This document shows, piece by piece, positions 43,137 through 52,826 of a stretch of 64,000 nt of DNA. Numbering within the stretch: the first letter of the stretch is position 1; each line of letters starts with the position of its first letter. This DNA is from Caloramator fervidus (GTDB taxonomy: Bacteria > Bacillota > Clostridia > Clostridiales > Caloramatoraceae), in contig NZ_FNUK01000003.1 in the NCBI RefSeq assembly GCF_900108045.1, positions 30,040 through 94,039 on the forward strand, read 5' to 3'. Made by a program: the position numbers and the translations under genes. Under the pieces are notes generated by a model. It did not search any database. It saw only the letters and a program-made list of their open reading frames with translations, and was not told the DNA's origin.

Positions 43137-44741
43137 TTAATTTTCATTATAATTATCAGGTAAATCATTTTCAAACAAAACAATATCTCCAAACTGAACT
43201 ATCTTACTTAAAACTTTAGTTGCTTCATCAAGGCTATTAACAACAATTATTCTATCTTCTTTATAATTTTCTTCTTTTAATCCTTCAATTATAGGAATAC
43301 TTCTTCTTTTACCAACAAGAATAGCATAATCACAAACCTCTGCTATCTTCTTTCCAAACTTTTTATTTTCTTCACACTCTGCATCTCCAAGTTCAATCAT
43401 CCCTGGAGTTACAATTATCTTTTTTCCTCCCTCCATCTCACTTAAAGCTTCAAGAGCCTGGGAAGCTCCTTCCGGATTTGAATTAAAAGCATCATCTATA
43501 ACTGTAATTCCATTATTTGTATCTAGTATTTGTAATCTATGAGGAACGGGTTCTATTTTTTCTATTCCTCTTTTAATTTCTTCCTCTGAAAGGCCAAGTT
43601 TTAAAGCAACAGCAACTCCTGCTAAAATATTATTTACATTATGCCTTCCTAAAAGTTTTGTTTTGCATTCAAAATTAACACATCTTCCATCAACATTTCC
43701 ACAGACAGTAAATTTTAAACCTTCTTTAGTATTTTTTATGTCAGTTGCATAAATATTTATTCCTTCTTTTTTTGAGGTTCCATAAACATAAGTTTCTATA
43801 TTCCTCTTCTTTGAAAGTTCAAAACATATATCATTATCTCCATTAAAAAATGCTATTCCATCATCAGGTAAAGATTCTATCAACTCATACTTAGTTTTTG
43901 CTATATTTTCTTTAGAACCCATAGTTTCAAGATGCTGAAGTCCAACCGCTGTTAGTACTCCTATTTTAGGATATACAATTTCACAAAGCTCCTTAATATC
44001 CCCAACATAACGTGCTCCCATTTCACAAACAAAAATTTCATGCTCATTCTTAAGTTGTTCTCTAACTACTTTAGTAACCCCCATTGGAGTGTTATAGCTC
44101 TCTGGGGTCATTATAGTATTATATTTTTCTGAAAGTATTGTTTTTATAAAATACTTTGTACTAGTTTTTCCATAACTTCCTGTAACTCCAATTACTAAAA
44201 GATCTTTTCTTCTTCTTATTATTTCTCTTGCCTCATTTATAAACTTTTGTTGAATTAGTTTTTCAATAGGAAGCATCAACTTTAAAGATAATAACATTAA
44301 GTAAGAAATAAATACTTGAATTAAAATAAGGCCATTTAAAAATGCTTGAAAAGATTTAAAAACAAAATAAGTTAAAAAAGCCAAAATAAAGTTAACAAAA
44401 AGAGCACAAGTAAATAATCTTATAGCTCTGTATGTAAATTTTAAAGGCTTCTTAGCTTTTTTTCTTGTTTTATAATGGGTATAAATATTAATCGAACTTA
44501 TTAAAATCCATGCAGTCAGCAAAACAATATTTCCTGTTCTTTGAGGAAATAAATAACATATAAAAAGCAAAAATAAAAGTATAGTATTTCTTCTTAAATT
44601 ATTTTTATCATATTTATTCATCCAATTTAAAAATTCATTTGGTTTATATCCTACAAGCTGGGCCATATGAAGGTAAAACCTATTATAATAAATCGAAACA
44701 AATGCAAAAAACAAAATAGAAACAAATATCAAAACCTTCAA
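43137..44741 (-). CDS. murF: MurF-type ligase with N-terminal membrane domain
   Basis: 534 residues. 1-165: five or so membrane helices. 175-534: Mur ligase central and C-terminal domains with the ATP loop [28 protein letters not shown], the lysine region [35 protein letters not shown] and [18 protein letters not shown] (MurF mark). Standard MurF has a soluble substrate domain of ~90 residues where this protein has its helices, so the ligase is tethered to the membrane. It likely joins D-Ala-D-Ala from the ddl next door to UDP-MurNAc-tripeptide. TTG at 44741 follows GGAAG; the GTG at 44750 is within the ribosome site. Confidence 0.88.
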   Translation of the reverse strand: MKVLIFVSILFFAFVSIYYNRFYLHMAQLVGYKPNEFLNWMNKYDKNNLRRNTILLFLLFICYLFPQRTGNIVLLTAWILISSINIYTHYKTRKKAKKPLKFTYRAIRLFTCALFVNFILAFLTYFVFKSFQAFLNGLILIQVFISYLMLLSLKLMLPIEKLIQQKFINEAREIIRRRKDLLVIGVTGSYGKTSTKYFIKTILSEKYNTIMTPESYNTPMGVTKVVREQLKNEHEIFVCEMGARYVGDIKELCEIVYPKIGVLTAVGLQHLETMGSKENIAKTKYELIESLPDDGIAFFNGDNDICFELSKKRNIETYVYGTSKKEGINIYATDIKNTKEGLKFTVCGNVDGRCVNFECKTKLLGRHNVNNILAGVAVALKLGLSEEEIKRGIEKIEPVPHRLQILDTNNGITVIDDAFNSNPEGASQALEALSEMEGGKKIIVTPGMIELGDAECEENKKFGKKIAEVCDYAILVGKRRSIPIIEGLKEENYKEDRIIVVNSLDEATKVLSKIVQFGDIVLFENDLPDNYNEN

Positions 44742-44742
44742 C

Positions 44743-45501
44743 CTAATCACTTCCTTTCAAGAAATTTGAAACTATAGCATTAAATTCATTTATGTTATCA
44801 AGGTAAGAAAAATGCCCTGCTTCTTTAAATACTACAAGCGATGCATTTGGTATTTCATTTTCCATTATTTTTGCCATATAAAGTGGTGTATCCTCATCCT
44901 TTTCTCCCCAAACAAGAAGAGTTGGAGCTTTTATCTTAGGAAGATATCCTCTTAAATCCTCATTTACTACCTTTACAAGGGTTTCTCTTAAAGGCCCTGC
45001 ATTTTTATAATCCTTTGAACCATACTTTCTATAAAATTTTTCAACAGCTTCTTTATTATTTCCATTAAATAAAAGATATAATTTCTTTAAAAGTTTAAAT
45101 TTATAAACTTTTAAATAATACCTCCATGTTCTTTTGGGCAAAACGCCTGCGCTATCAACAAGAACAACTTTTTCAACCCTTTCAGGATATAAAGAAGAAA
45201 ACATTATAGAAACTCTTCCACCAAAGGAATGTCCTACTAAGCTAGCTTTGTCTATTTGAAGTTTTTCAAAAAACTTATAAAGCATTTGAGTATAATCTAA
45301 AACTCCCCAAGGTTTTGGTGGTAAAGATGAAAGTCCAAATCCTGGAAAATCTATTGCATATACTTCAAATTTTGTTGATAAATAATTAAAAACAGGTAAG
45401 AAGCTATCTGCTCTTCCGCCCCATCCATGAAGCAATATAACTTTTTTACCACTTCCTGCTTTTTTGTAGTATATATCCAAGCCATCTATTTTTATAAACA
45501 T
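44743..45501 (-). CDS. Alpha/beta hydrolase
   Basis: 252-residue alpha/beta-hydrolase with nucleophile S in VGHSFGGRVSIMF (near residue 90), the acid in LLVWGEKDEDTPLYMA and His in KEAGHFSYLDN. The oxyanion HGWGG loop lies near residue 30. It is first in the operon with murF and ddl (one-base gap to murF), so a cell-wall linked esterase or amidase job is possible. The family is too broad for a substrate. The ATG at 45501 follows AAGAGGTGAATTT. Confidence 0.9.
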   Translation of the reverse strand: MFIKIDGLDIYYKKAGSGKKVILLHGWGGRADSFLPVFNYLSTKFEVYAIDFPGFGLSSLPPKPWGVLDYTQMLYKFFEKLQIDKASLVGHSFGGRVSIMFSSLYPERVEKVVLVDSAGVLPKRTWRYYLKVYKFKLLKKLYLLFNGNNKEAVEKFYRKYGSKDYKNAGPLRETLVKVVNEDLRGYLPKIKAPTLLVWGEKDEDTPLYMAKIMENEIPNASLVVFKEAGHFSYLDNINEFNAIVSNFLKGSD

Positions 45502-45656
45502 AAATTCACCTCTTTTATATAAATTCATACTACATTATACTACAATTTTATAACTTTTAAAATTATTATTAGGTTAAACATATAAATTAAGAAAATTTTA
45601 AAAATATTTTACCCTCTATTACACCAGATAGCAATGGAATAGAAAAAACAAAGATA

Positions 45657-45684
45657 AGCCATAGAACAAACTTGTTCTATGGCT
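45657..45684 (-). terminator. Terminator of the EFR1 gene
   Basis: Thirteen-base perfect stem AGCCATAGAACAA and its complement with a two-base centre, spanning the stop codon. The minus strand continues TATCTTTGTTTTTTC. Confidence 0.75.
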
Positions 45685-46435
45685 ATATTTTATACTGATC
45701 TATCCTTTTACCTTTATAAATATATGCATTTGTTGGGCAAGCGTGCAGACATTTTTGACAGGATATACATTTATTTTGAAACTCGAATTTATCATTGCTA
45801 AATTTAATATTTTTAGTAGGACAATTTTTTACACACTTTAAACACTTCACACAAAGTTTCATGTCAACTGAAAGATTTCTCTTTGCCCATCCTTTAGAAT
45901 ATTCATAAAACATTTTATATACTATTTTAGCTAGCTTAAATCTGAATTTACTTACTTTAACTATATTTATCTCATCATCTAAAAATTTTTTAACCAATAG
46001 TTTAACTTTTTTATCTGCCTCTTGCTTTGCTTTTTTGATATCCTCCTCCGTTGGTTTTTTAAAAGCAACTACATAATAATTGTTAGGCATAGAAATAAAA
46101 TCTTGAATTAAAACTTTATATCCCTTTTCCTTTAAAATATTAAAAATTTCAAAAGGACCTGCTGCTTTATCTGAAGCCTGCGTTGAAAATATTATACATT
46201 TTTTATCCCCTTGTTTTATATTCTGTTTAACCCAGTCTACGTAATTTTTTGGAAATAATTCTGAATGAATTGGAGCACCAAAAATATAAAAATCATAATC
46301 ATCATTTAACTGCTTTTTTTTAGAAACGTCAATTAAAACACAACTTACGCCGTTTTCTTCAAAATACTTTTTAAAAAGCTTACAAACATATTCTGTATTT
46401 CCTGTTCCTGAAAAATATATTATAGCTGCCTTCAA
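45683..46435 (-). CDS. EFR1-family flavodoxin-ferredoxin
   Basis: 250 residues. The flavodoxin fold occupies 1-175 (YFSGTGNTEYVCKLF for the FMN phosphate, IFGAPIHSELFPKNYVDW). Residues 190-250 hold two [4Fe-4S] motifs, CVKCLKCVKNCP and CISCQKCLHACP. This layout is the EFR1 (EF-hand-unrelated) flavodoxin/ferredoxin family of anaerobes, which passes electrons between unknown partners. It lies 15 bases after DUF190 and may be co-transcribed with it and crcB, although a functional link to fluoride is not expected. Confidence 0.9.
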   Translation of the reverse strand: MKAAIIYFSGTGNTEYVCKLFKKYFEENGVSCVLIDVSKKKQLNDDYDFYIFGAPIHSELFPKNYVDWVKQNIKQGDKKCIIFSTQASDKAAGPFEIFNILKEKGYKVLIQDFISMPNNYYVVAFKKPTEEDIKKAKQEADKKVKLLVKKFLDDEINIVKVSKFRFKLAKIVYKMFYEYSKGWAKRNLSVDMKLCVKCLKCVKNCPTKNIKFSNDKFEFQNKCISCQKCLHACPTNAYIYKGKRIDQYKI

Positions 46436-46450
46436 GATAATACCCCCAAA

Positions 46451-46789
46451 TTATTTAGATTTTGTATACTTAATAATCTCTACATCATGCATAATCACAA
46501 TTAAACCTTCAGTTATCATAGGCTCGATTACCTTTATAAATTCATTTATTCTTTCTTCCTTATCAATTATTTCAATTACTATGGGCAAATCATGGGATAA
46601 AACCTCAGCTAATGCAGAATGAACTCTACTATTTGCTCCAAATCCTTCTATGCCCCTTACAATTGTAGCCCCTGCAAGGCCAAATTCTTTAGCTTTTTTT
46701 AAAATAACATGATATAGAGCTTCTCCATGCCATCTGTCAGATTCTCCAATAAATATTTTTAATAACTTTCCTCTTCCTTCTAATTTCAT
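46451..46789 (-). CDS. DUF190 family protein
   Basis: 112-residue protein with the DUF190 pattern KLLKIFIGESDRWHGEALYH, GLAGATIVRGIEGFG and LPIVIEIIDKEERINEFI. The fold resembles PII-like trimers. DUF190 genes are regularly next to crcB in Bacteria and Archaea, as here (11 bases), so it is probably an accessory or regulator of fluoride export. GGAGGAG precedes the ATG. Confidence 0.93.
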   Translation of the reverse strand: MKLEGRGKLLKIFIGESDRWHGEALYHVILKKAKEFGLAGATIVRGIEGFGANSRVHSALAEVLSHDLPIVIEIIDKEERINEFIKVIEPMITEGLIVIMHDVEIIKYTKSK

Positions 46790-46800
46790 AAACTCTCCTC

Positions 46801-47178
46801 CTAAATAATAACATTACATAAAAACTTTCCTATTACAACTCCCAAAAGACTTAAAGATAAGTTTAACAAAATATTAAGGCTTCCCCATAAATACGATCCT
46901 GAATTTAAAAGTCCCACCGTTTCATAACTGAAAGTTGAAAAAGTTGTCAATCCTCCCAAAATACCTGTAGTTAAAAATAATCTAAGGTCTGGCGATATTA
47001 TGTCCGTAGATAAACTAAGTTCCATAATAAATCCTATGAAAAAGCCTCCTAATACATTCACAATTAATGTCCCCATGGGAATATTAAAATTAAATATTTT
47101 TGAAGATTGTAAAGATATTAAATAACGCAATGAAGCTCCTATAAATCCTCCAAGGCCAACATAAAATACTTTTTGCAA
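46801..47178 (-). CDS. crcB: Fluoride channel Fluc
   Basis: 125 residues with four membrane helices, the size of a single Fluc subunit that forms a dual-topology dimer. The marks are GGFIGASLRYLISL, PMGTLIVNVLGGFFIGF (pore Asn) and TTGILGGLTTFSTFSYETV (pore Phe and Thr track). TTG at 47178 is taken as start with GGAGGTG ahead. Only a single copy is present, so it would work as a homodimer. No fluoride riboswitch core was found in the 100 bases upstream. Confidence 0.94.
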   Translation of the reverse strand: MQKVFYVGLGGFIGASLRYLISLQSSKIFNFNIPMGTLIVNVLGGFFIGFIMELSLSTDIISPDLRLFLTTGILGGLTTFSTFSYETVGLLNSGSYLWGSLNILLNLSLSLLGVVIGKFLCNVII

Positions 47179-47289
47179 TATAAAACACCTCCAAAAAGTA
47201 AAAACTACTACAAGAAAATTATATTAAATGACATTATTTTCTTCAATAAATTAGCTAAAACTATCACAAAATAAAACCAGGTGATGATA

Positions 47290-48306
47290 ATGAAAAAATT
47301 TATACCTTCTCAAATATTTATTGAGAAAGATGCATTAAAATATAAACTAACTCATGAAATAATAGAAAAATTTAAAAACAACAACATACCAATCTTTGAA
47401 GAAAACTTTAAAAAGACTTTTAAAAAACTAAATGAACAGCAGTTTTTTGCCATATCTAAAAAAACTTTAATTCTTAGCGTTAATAAAAACAAAAAACTTG
47501 AAACCTGTAAGCCTTCAGCAGACTACCAATTTTCCCTTGTTTCAGGATGTCCCGGAATATGCGAGTATTGCTATCTACAAACAAAACATGCATGTTCGCC
47601 TTATATAAAAGTCTATGTTAATATAGATGAAATACTTGATAACATACAAAAATATATAGATAATAACAGACCTAAAATTACTACGTTTGAACTTTCTAGC
47701 ATCAGTGATCCTATTTCTGTTGAACATATAACTGGTTCTGTAAAAAAAACTATTGAATTTTTTTCAACTCAAACTTATGGAAAATTAAGATTGGTTACTA
47801 AATTTACAAATATTGATTCCCTTTTAAATATAAATCACAATAACAACACAAAAATAAGATTTAGTATAAATACTGATTATATAATAAACACATTTGAACA
47901 TAACACAAGCAGCCTCGAAGAAAGAATAGAATCAGCATATAAAATCCTAAGTTCAGGGTATAATACAGGATTTATAATTGCCCCAATAATTGTCTATGAA
48001 GGATGGAAAAAAGATTATGAAAATTTATTCTCCTATATGAAAAGAAAGCTTGAAGAATTTAAAAATAAAGAAATATCCTTTGAACTAATTCAATTTAGAT
48101 TTACACTAAAATCAAAGGATATAATCCTAAAACGCTTTCCAAAAACCAAACTTAACCTTAACGAAAACGAAAGATTAAAAAAATGGGGACCATATGGATA
48201 CTACAAATATGTCTACCAAAAAGAAATATCAAATGAACTAAAAAAGTATTTTTATGAAAAAATTAAAAAATACTTTCCAAATTCTAAAATAGAATACTTC
48301 ACTTAA
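47290..48306 (+). CDS. splB: Spore photoproduct lyase (radical SAM)
   Basis: 338 residues. The radical-SAM cluster C87-x3-C91-x2-C94 (SGCPGICEYCYLQ) matches the C-x3-C-x2-C spacing. Also visible is the SPL-like ACSPYIKVYVNID segment with C102 and the final WGPYGYYKYVYQKE stretch. The enzyme repairs 5-thyminyl-5,6-dihydrothymine in DNA when spores germinate; a gene for germination receptors lies 6 kb away. AGGTGAT precedes the ATG at 47290. Monocistronic; no splA-like gene beside it. Confidence 0.91.
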   Translation: MKKFIPSQIFIEKDALKYKLTHEIIEKFKNNNIPIFEENFKKTFKKLNEQQFFAISKKTLILSVNKNKKLETCKPSADYQFSLVSGCPGICEYCYLQTKHACSPYIKVYVNIDEILDNIQKYIDNNRPKITTFELSSISDPISVEHITGSVKKTIEFFSTQTYGKLRLVTKFTNIDSLLNINHNNNTKIRFSINTDYIINTFEHNTSSLEERIESAYKILSSGYNTGFIIAPIIVYEGWKKDYENLFSYMKRKLEEFKNKEISFELIQFRFTLKSKDIILKRFPKTKLNLNENERLKKWGPYGYYKYVYQKEISNELKKYFYEKIKKYFPNSKIEYFT

Positions 48307-48346
48307 AAGTTTTTTAAATTTAACTATTAACCCCCTAAAAGAAAGA

Positions 48347-49453
48347 TTAATAAATTAAACTTAAAAATGCCATTTTCCCATTTTCTAAAATTTCTTTTAA
48401 TTTATCTCTGTCAACCAAAATTACATTCGTTTTTTCTGCTAACGAAATGGCTGAATTTGTAAAATATGAATTTGTAATAACCATTCCTAAATCACATTTA
48501 TAATAATCTCTAGCTGCTATTACTTCTTGAACTGCAGAATTACCAACACTTCCTAAGTAATTTTTAGCTTGAATTGCTATTTTTTTATTTTTTGCTTCTA
48601 CAATTAAATCTGCACCTTGGTCTCCTGAAAAACTTGTATGAATTACTACAAATCCAAATTCTTTAAATAAATTTTCTAAGAATTCTTCAAAATCATACCC
48701 ACTTAACGTATCTACATAATCCATTGTAAAATATTTTGAAGTTACTGGTAATCCTATTTCTTTTTTAAATTTTTCAAGCTCTTTTTCCTTTTCTACTTCT
48801 AATCGTGCTGAATGTAGTATTTTTTTTACCTCTTTTGCATCTTTTCCCACATACATAGAAAGACACATTATATTATATGGTAAAAAAGCATTTTTACCCA
48901 AATTATAAATAACATCTTTGAAAACATCTCCACTTATTTTGTGGATTCCTTCTTTAAAATCTTGAACTAGAACATTTTTTATTGATGTTTCCAAGTATTG
49001 TTTTAACTGTTTTTCTTCTATATCTATGTTTTCCTCAGTTTTGAGTAAAATCCTTAATCTTTCTAAGTCTAGATAAAAATTATCATAATTAATATTTAAC
49101 TTTCCTTTATTCAAATGTGCTTCTGATTGCTGTTGTAAAAATGGCTTAATTTTAATAAGAATAAATCTTTTTATATATTCATCAAATATATTTCGTTTTT
49201 CTTCACTCATTGAATCTATAAACAAATCTTGATTATTTTTTTGTCCTTCTTTTTGCTCTTTAATAGAACCTTTTATTTTTGAATATAAATACTTCAAGCC
49301 AATAAACGTAGCAATATAAAAAGAAACACTCTTATTAAGACTTAATAACCCAAGAATAATTATAAGACCATTTATAACCAATAAAATAAATAATGTTATT
49401 TTAAGAATTACTTTAAAGAATAATTTAAGTTTTACATTTCGTAATATTTCCAT
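48347..49453 (-). CDS. Membrane-anchored Mrr-type restriction endonuclease-like protein
   Basis: 368 residues. Two membrane helices (residues 8-60) are followed by a helical region and a C-terminal Mrr_cat nuclease fold (250-360). The PD-(D/E)xK variant site is read as D in GDQGADLIVEAKN and Q-A-K in KIAIQAKNYLGS, with VITNSYFTNSA as the later family stretch. Mrr proteins cut methylated DNA; the membrane-tethered form resembles proteins of unknown function common in Firmicutes. No methyltransferase partner is present. GGAGGATAAGT precedes the ATG. It lies 29 bases after the MFS gene. Confidence 0.85.
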   Translation of the reverse strand: MEILRNVKLKLFFKVILKITLFILLVINGLIIILGLLSLNKSVSFYIATFIGLKYLYSKIKGSIKEQKEGQKNNQDLFIDSMSEEKRNIFDEYIKRFILIKIKPFLQQQSEAHLNKGKLNINYDNFYLDLERLRILLKTEENIDIEEKQLKQYLETSIKNVLVQDFKEGIHKISGDVFKDVIYNLGKNAFLPYNIMCLSMYVGKDAKEVKKILHSARLEVEKEKELEKFKKEIGLPVTSKYFTMDYVDTLSGYDFEEFLENLFKEFGFVVIHTSFSGDQGADLIVEAKNKKIAIQAKNYLGSVGNSAVQEVIAARDYYKCDLGMVITNSYFTNSAISLAEKTNVILVDRDKLKEILENGKMAFLSLIY

Positions 49454-49482
49454 ACTTATCCTCCTTGATATGCTAAAATTTA

Positions 49483-50718
49483 CTAATTTTTATCTTTAAA
49501 TTGTATTTTTATTTTAAAAGATAAATAAAGAGCCATCTTATATAAAACAAGACTTACAACAAAAGGAAATATAGGCATTATACTGTAAAGCCATCCTGAA
49601 AAATAGCCAGAAGGAATTGAAATTAAGGCTATTAGCCCTTGAGTTGCAGAAAAAATCTTTGCCCTCTCTTCTTTACCTATTACATTATTCCATAAAGTTT
49701 CCCTAAAGGTAATTGTTATTAAATTTCCTGCTGCCATTAAAATTGTGCTAAAAACAAGGGGAATATAAAATTGGGGCTTAGCAAATATAAATACAAAAAT
49801 CCCCAACATATTTAAAAACAAACCTAAAATTAAACTATTAATTTCTCCTTTCCTGGTTAAAAAATCCATAAATCCAAAATAAATTAATAAATTAACCAAA
49901 GCTGATAATCCCGGTATTAAGGCTGTTTCAGATTCTGTCATGCTAAGAACATCTTTTAAGTATATAGGTTGAAAGTATAAAAAAGAATTTTGAAGATATG
50001 TAAGTAACATAATTAAAAATACTAAAAATGTAATTTTATTAGTAACAAAATATAACATAGAATCTTTATAATCTTTAATTTTTTCCTTTAAAGAAATATT
50101 CCTATGCTTTTTGATAAGTTGCAAACCTATCTTTGTTTCACAAGTTAATTTATGCCTTCCTAAAAACATTAAAGTCATACTTATAAAGCCTAAAAAATAT
50201 ATAAGTCTCATAGCTTTTTCAATTCCAAATTTATCTACTAAAAGCCCTGCCAAAGGCGTAAAAATCCCTGAAGCTAAATTAATTATCATTATTAAGCTAA
50301 AAAATCGAATTCTTTTTTCTTCTTCAGTATCCTCTACCGCAAGACATGTCCAAGAAGTATAAGAAACCTTTTGAAAAGAATTTAAAAAAGCTGCAAGTAA
50401 GAAAAAATAAAAATTTTTAGAAATTGCCCAAACAAGCATCGAACCACTCCATGATATCAAATCAAAAAGAAGGGTTGTCTTTCTTCTACCTAATCTATCG
50501 GTAATAGGTCCTGCTATAAAAGATGTAAAAACCATCAAACCAGTTATAAAAGAGTTTAAAAATCCAATTTCTATTTCATCTAATCCTAAACTTTTCATAT
50601 ACAATGGTTGATAGAAAAATATCATTCCTCCAAATATAGCCCACATAGGTTCAAATATAATACAAGCATAGGCATTTCCCTTTAAGTCTCCTAGCAATTT
50701 ATTTTTTATATAATTCAA
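49483..50718 (-). CDS. Major facilitator superfamily transporter
   Basis: 411 residues with twelve predicted helices. Motif A (DRLGRRKTT in the loop after helix 2) is intact, and the second half has the pseudo-repeat around MDFLTRKGEINS. Substrate unknown. TTG at 50718 is the start, after GGGGGGAATGGG. It lies 14 bases downstream of the pabC-like gene, so it may be co-transcribed with the pABA genes. An export or import link to folate precursors is only positional. Confidence 0.87.
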   Translation of the reverse strand: MNYIKNKLLGDLKGNAYACIIFEPMWAIFGGMIFFYQPLYMKSLGLDEIEIGFLNSFITGLMVFTSFIAGPITDRLGRRKTTLLFDLISWSGSMLVWAISKNFYFFLLAAFLNSFQKVSYTSWTCLAVEDTEEEKRIRFFSLIMIINLASGIFTPLAGLLVDKFGIEKAMRLIYFLGFISMTLMFLGRHKLTCETKIGLQLIKKHRNISLKEKIKDYKDSMLYFVTNKITFLVFLIMLLTYLQNSFLYFQPIYLKDVLSMTESETALIPGLSALVNLLIYFGFMDFLTRKGEINSLILGLFLNMLGIFVFIFAKPQFYIPLVFSTILMAAGNLITITFRETLWNNVIGKEERAKIFSATQGLIALISIPSGYFSGWLYSIMPIFPFVVSLVLYKMALYLSFKIKIQFKDKN

Positions 50719-50732
50719 CCCATTCCCCCCTA

Positions 50733-51482
50733 CTACTTAATCCATTCCCTAAAAAATTTTTTAGACTTTAGAATTAAATCTATCGAATATCTTTCTTTGA
50801 ATAATATATCATCTATGCTAAAAACAGGCATAACTCCCATAACAGAATTTGTCAAAAAACATTCTTTAAAGTACTTAATATCTTCATATCTGATAAAGGT
50901 CTTATTTATTTTATAACCTTTAGATTTAAAAAAACTCAAAACGTTATCCCTCATAATTCCCCTTAGTATTCCACTTAAAAGATGGGGAGTAAATATTTCT
51001 TTATCATAAACAAAAAATATATTAGCATAGGAAGTCTCACAAACTTCCTTATTTTCATTTAAAAACAAAGCCGTATCATATCCTTTTTTTTTAGCTTTTA
51101 TATCCTCTATATAATTTATTCCATAATTAAAAGTTTTTATGTAATTAAATATATTTCTTTTACTCTTAACTACTTTTGATATTTTTAACTTTAGTCCTCT
51201 TTGAAACATATCCTTGGTATAATGTGGCTTTCTATAAAAAATATTAATTTCATCATTATAACATACAACCTTTAAAACCCCACTAGAAAGATTATTTTCA
51301 TATATGTATTTATACAACATATCATAAAAGTTTTGATAACCTATATTAAAACTTATATTTAAAATTCTATGGGTCCTTTTCAACCTCACATAATGTTTAT
51401 CAATATCCTCTATTTTATAATCATAAAAATACAACGTTTCAAAAGGAACCATTCCAAAAGAAAGATTTTTATCAAAATTCAT
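50733..51482 (-). CDS. pabC: Class IV aminotransferase, aminodeoxychorismate lyase
   Basis: 249-residue PLP enzyme that splits 4-amino-4-deoxychorismate into p-aminobenzoate and pyruvate. The fold-type IV Lys region is FNYIKTFNYGINYI, followed by GYDTALFLNENKEVCETSYANIFFV and the phosphate-loop LLSGILRGIMRD. It forms an operon with pabB (18 bases) and pabA. GGAGAAGGTATT precedes the ATG. Confidence 0.88.
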   Translation of the reverse strand: MNFDKNLSFGMVPFETLYFYDYKIEDIDKHYVRLKRTHRILNISFNIGYQNFYDMLYKYIYENNLSSGVLKVVCYNDEINIFYRKPHYTKDMFQRGLKLKISKVVKSKRNIFNYIKTFNYGINYIEDIKAKKKGYDTALFLNENKEVCETSYANIFFVYDKEIFTPHLLSGILRGIMRDNVLSFFKSKGYKINKTFIRYEDIKYFKECFLTNSVMGVMPVFSIDDILFKERYSIDLILKSKKFFREWIK

Positions 51483-51500
51483 AATACCTTCTCCTTAAAA

Positions 51501-52826
51501 TTATTTTGAAAAAGTACTATATATAGCTTTTCCTTTATGAAGGGTCTCCTCATACTCTTCCTTAGGATCTGAATCCCAAACTATTCCCCCACCTACATTA
51601 TAATAAATACCGCAGTCATCAATAACAACAGTTCGTATCGCAATGTTAAAATCAAAATTTCCATTATTTGAAATATAACCTATTGAACCTGTATATATTC
51701 CTCTTGAAACATTTTCAATTTCCTCAATAACCTCCATAGAACGAAGCTTTGGAGCTCCTGTAATAGAACCTCCAGGAAACATAGCTTTTATAATATCACT
51801 AAATTTTACACAATCTAATAACTTACCCTGAATTGTTGAAACCAAATGATTAACCGTTGCATACTCTTCAACTTCAAACAAGCTTTTAACTTCAACAGAA
51901 CCTGGAATACATATCTTAGATAAATCATTTCTTTCAAGATCTATAATCATCAAAAGTTCAGATTTTATTTTTTCGCTTTGTAAAAGCATGCTTTTTAATT
52001 TTTCATTTTCTTCTTTATTATAGCTTCTTTTAGTTGTTCCCTTTATTGGTCTTGTAGTTATATACCGACCTCTTTTTCTAATAAACTGCTCTGGAGAAGT
52101 AGATAAAACAAAACCTCCATCAACTTCTAAAAAAGCATTATAAGGCCCATAATTTACCTTTCTAAGCTTTGCATAAGCATTATAAGGATCTACCTTTCCC
52201 TTTGCAAAAAATTGCTGAGATATGTTTACCTGATAAACTTCCCCCTGTCTTATATATTCCCTTACCTTTTCAACTCCCTTTTTATATTCCTCTTCAGTAA
52301 AATTGGATAGTAAAGTTAAACCTTCTATTTCTTTTAAAGGATATTCTTCATTTTTTAACCTCTTTAATACTTCAACAATCTTAGGATCTGAGGTATTAAT
52401 AATCGTATTCTTGTTTTTATGATCTATAATAATATATTCATCATAATAAGCAAAAAAAGCTTCCGGTAACTTTACATAAGAAGGATTTTTTCTTTTTACT
52501 TTACAAAGCTCCATACCAAAATCATAAGAAAAATAACCAACAAATCCTCCATTAAAAATTAGATCACTGGGACTTTTATAAACTTCTATATATTTATCTA
52601 AAACATCAAGCAAATCTTCTTTTACTTCCCTTTCTAAACCTTTTTCTAAAATGAAAACCCTTTGATTCTTTTGTTTTAAAATCATTTTAGGATTAAAAAG
52701 AATTATTGAATAATCTCCATAATCTTTTAACTGATATCTACTATCTAAAAGCATCGAATAACCTTTTCTTAACTCTAAAAATGCTAAAAATGCATCCACT
52801 TCAAAATCTAAATATTCTCTAAACAT
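51501..52826 (-). CDS. pabB: Aminodeoxychorismate synthase component I
   Basis: 441-residue chorismate-utilising enzyme that makes 4-amino-4-deoxychorismate using ammonia from PabA. The chorismate-binding core has YIRQGEVYQVNISQQF, TSPEQFIRKRGRYITTRPIKGT (the PIKGT lysine typical of PabB), MIDLERNDLSKIC and MFPGGSITGAPKLRSMEVI. The ATG at 52826 follows GGAGTGGAAGAT and overlaps pabA by eight bases. It could serve anthranilate synthesis in other settings, but PIKGT plus the adjacent lyase point to pABA. Confidence 0.9.
   Translation of the reverse strand: MFREYLDFEVDAFLAFLELRKGYSMLLDSRYQLKDYGDYSIILFNPKMILKQKNQRVFILEKGLEREVKEDLLDVLDKYIEVYKSPSDLIFNGGFVGYFSYDFGMELCKVKRKNPSYVKLPEAFFAYYDEYIIIDHKNKNTIINTSDPKIVEVLKRLKNEEYPLKEIEGLTLLSNFTEEEYKKGVEKVREYIRQGEVYQVNISQQFFAKGKVDPYNAYAKLRKVNYGPYNAFLEVDGGFVLSTSPEQFIRKRGRYITTRPIKGTTKRSYNKEENEKLKSMLLQSEKIKSELLMIIDLERNDLSKICIPGSVEVKSLFEVEEYATVNHLVSTIQGKLLDCVKFSDIIKAMFPGGSITGAPKLRSMEVIEEIENVSRGIYTGSIGYISNNGNFDFNIAIRTVVIDDCGIYYNVGGGIVWDSDPKEEYEETLHKGKAIYSTFSK

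Noticed and set aside
47179..47289. Fluoride riboswitch before crcB
   Set aside because: No recognisable crcB-motif core; the stretch is AT-rich without the expected pseudoknot segments.
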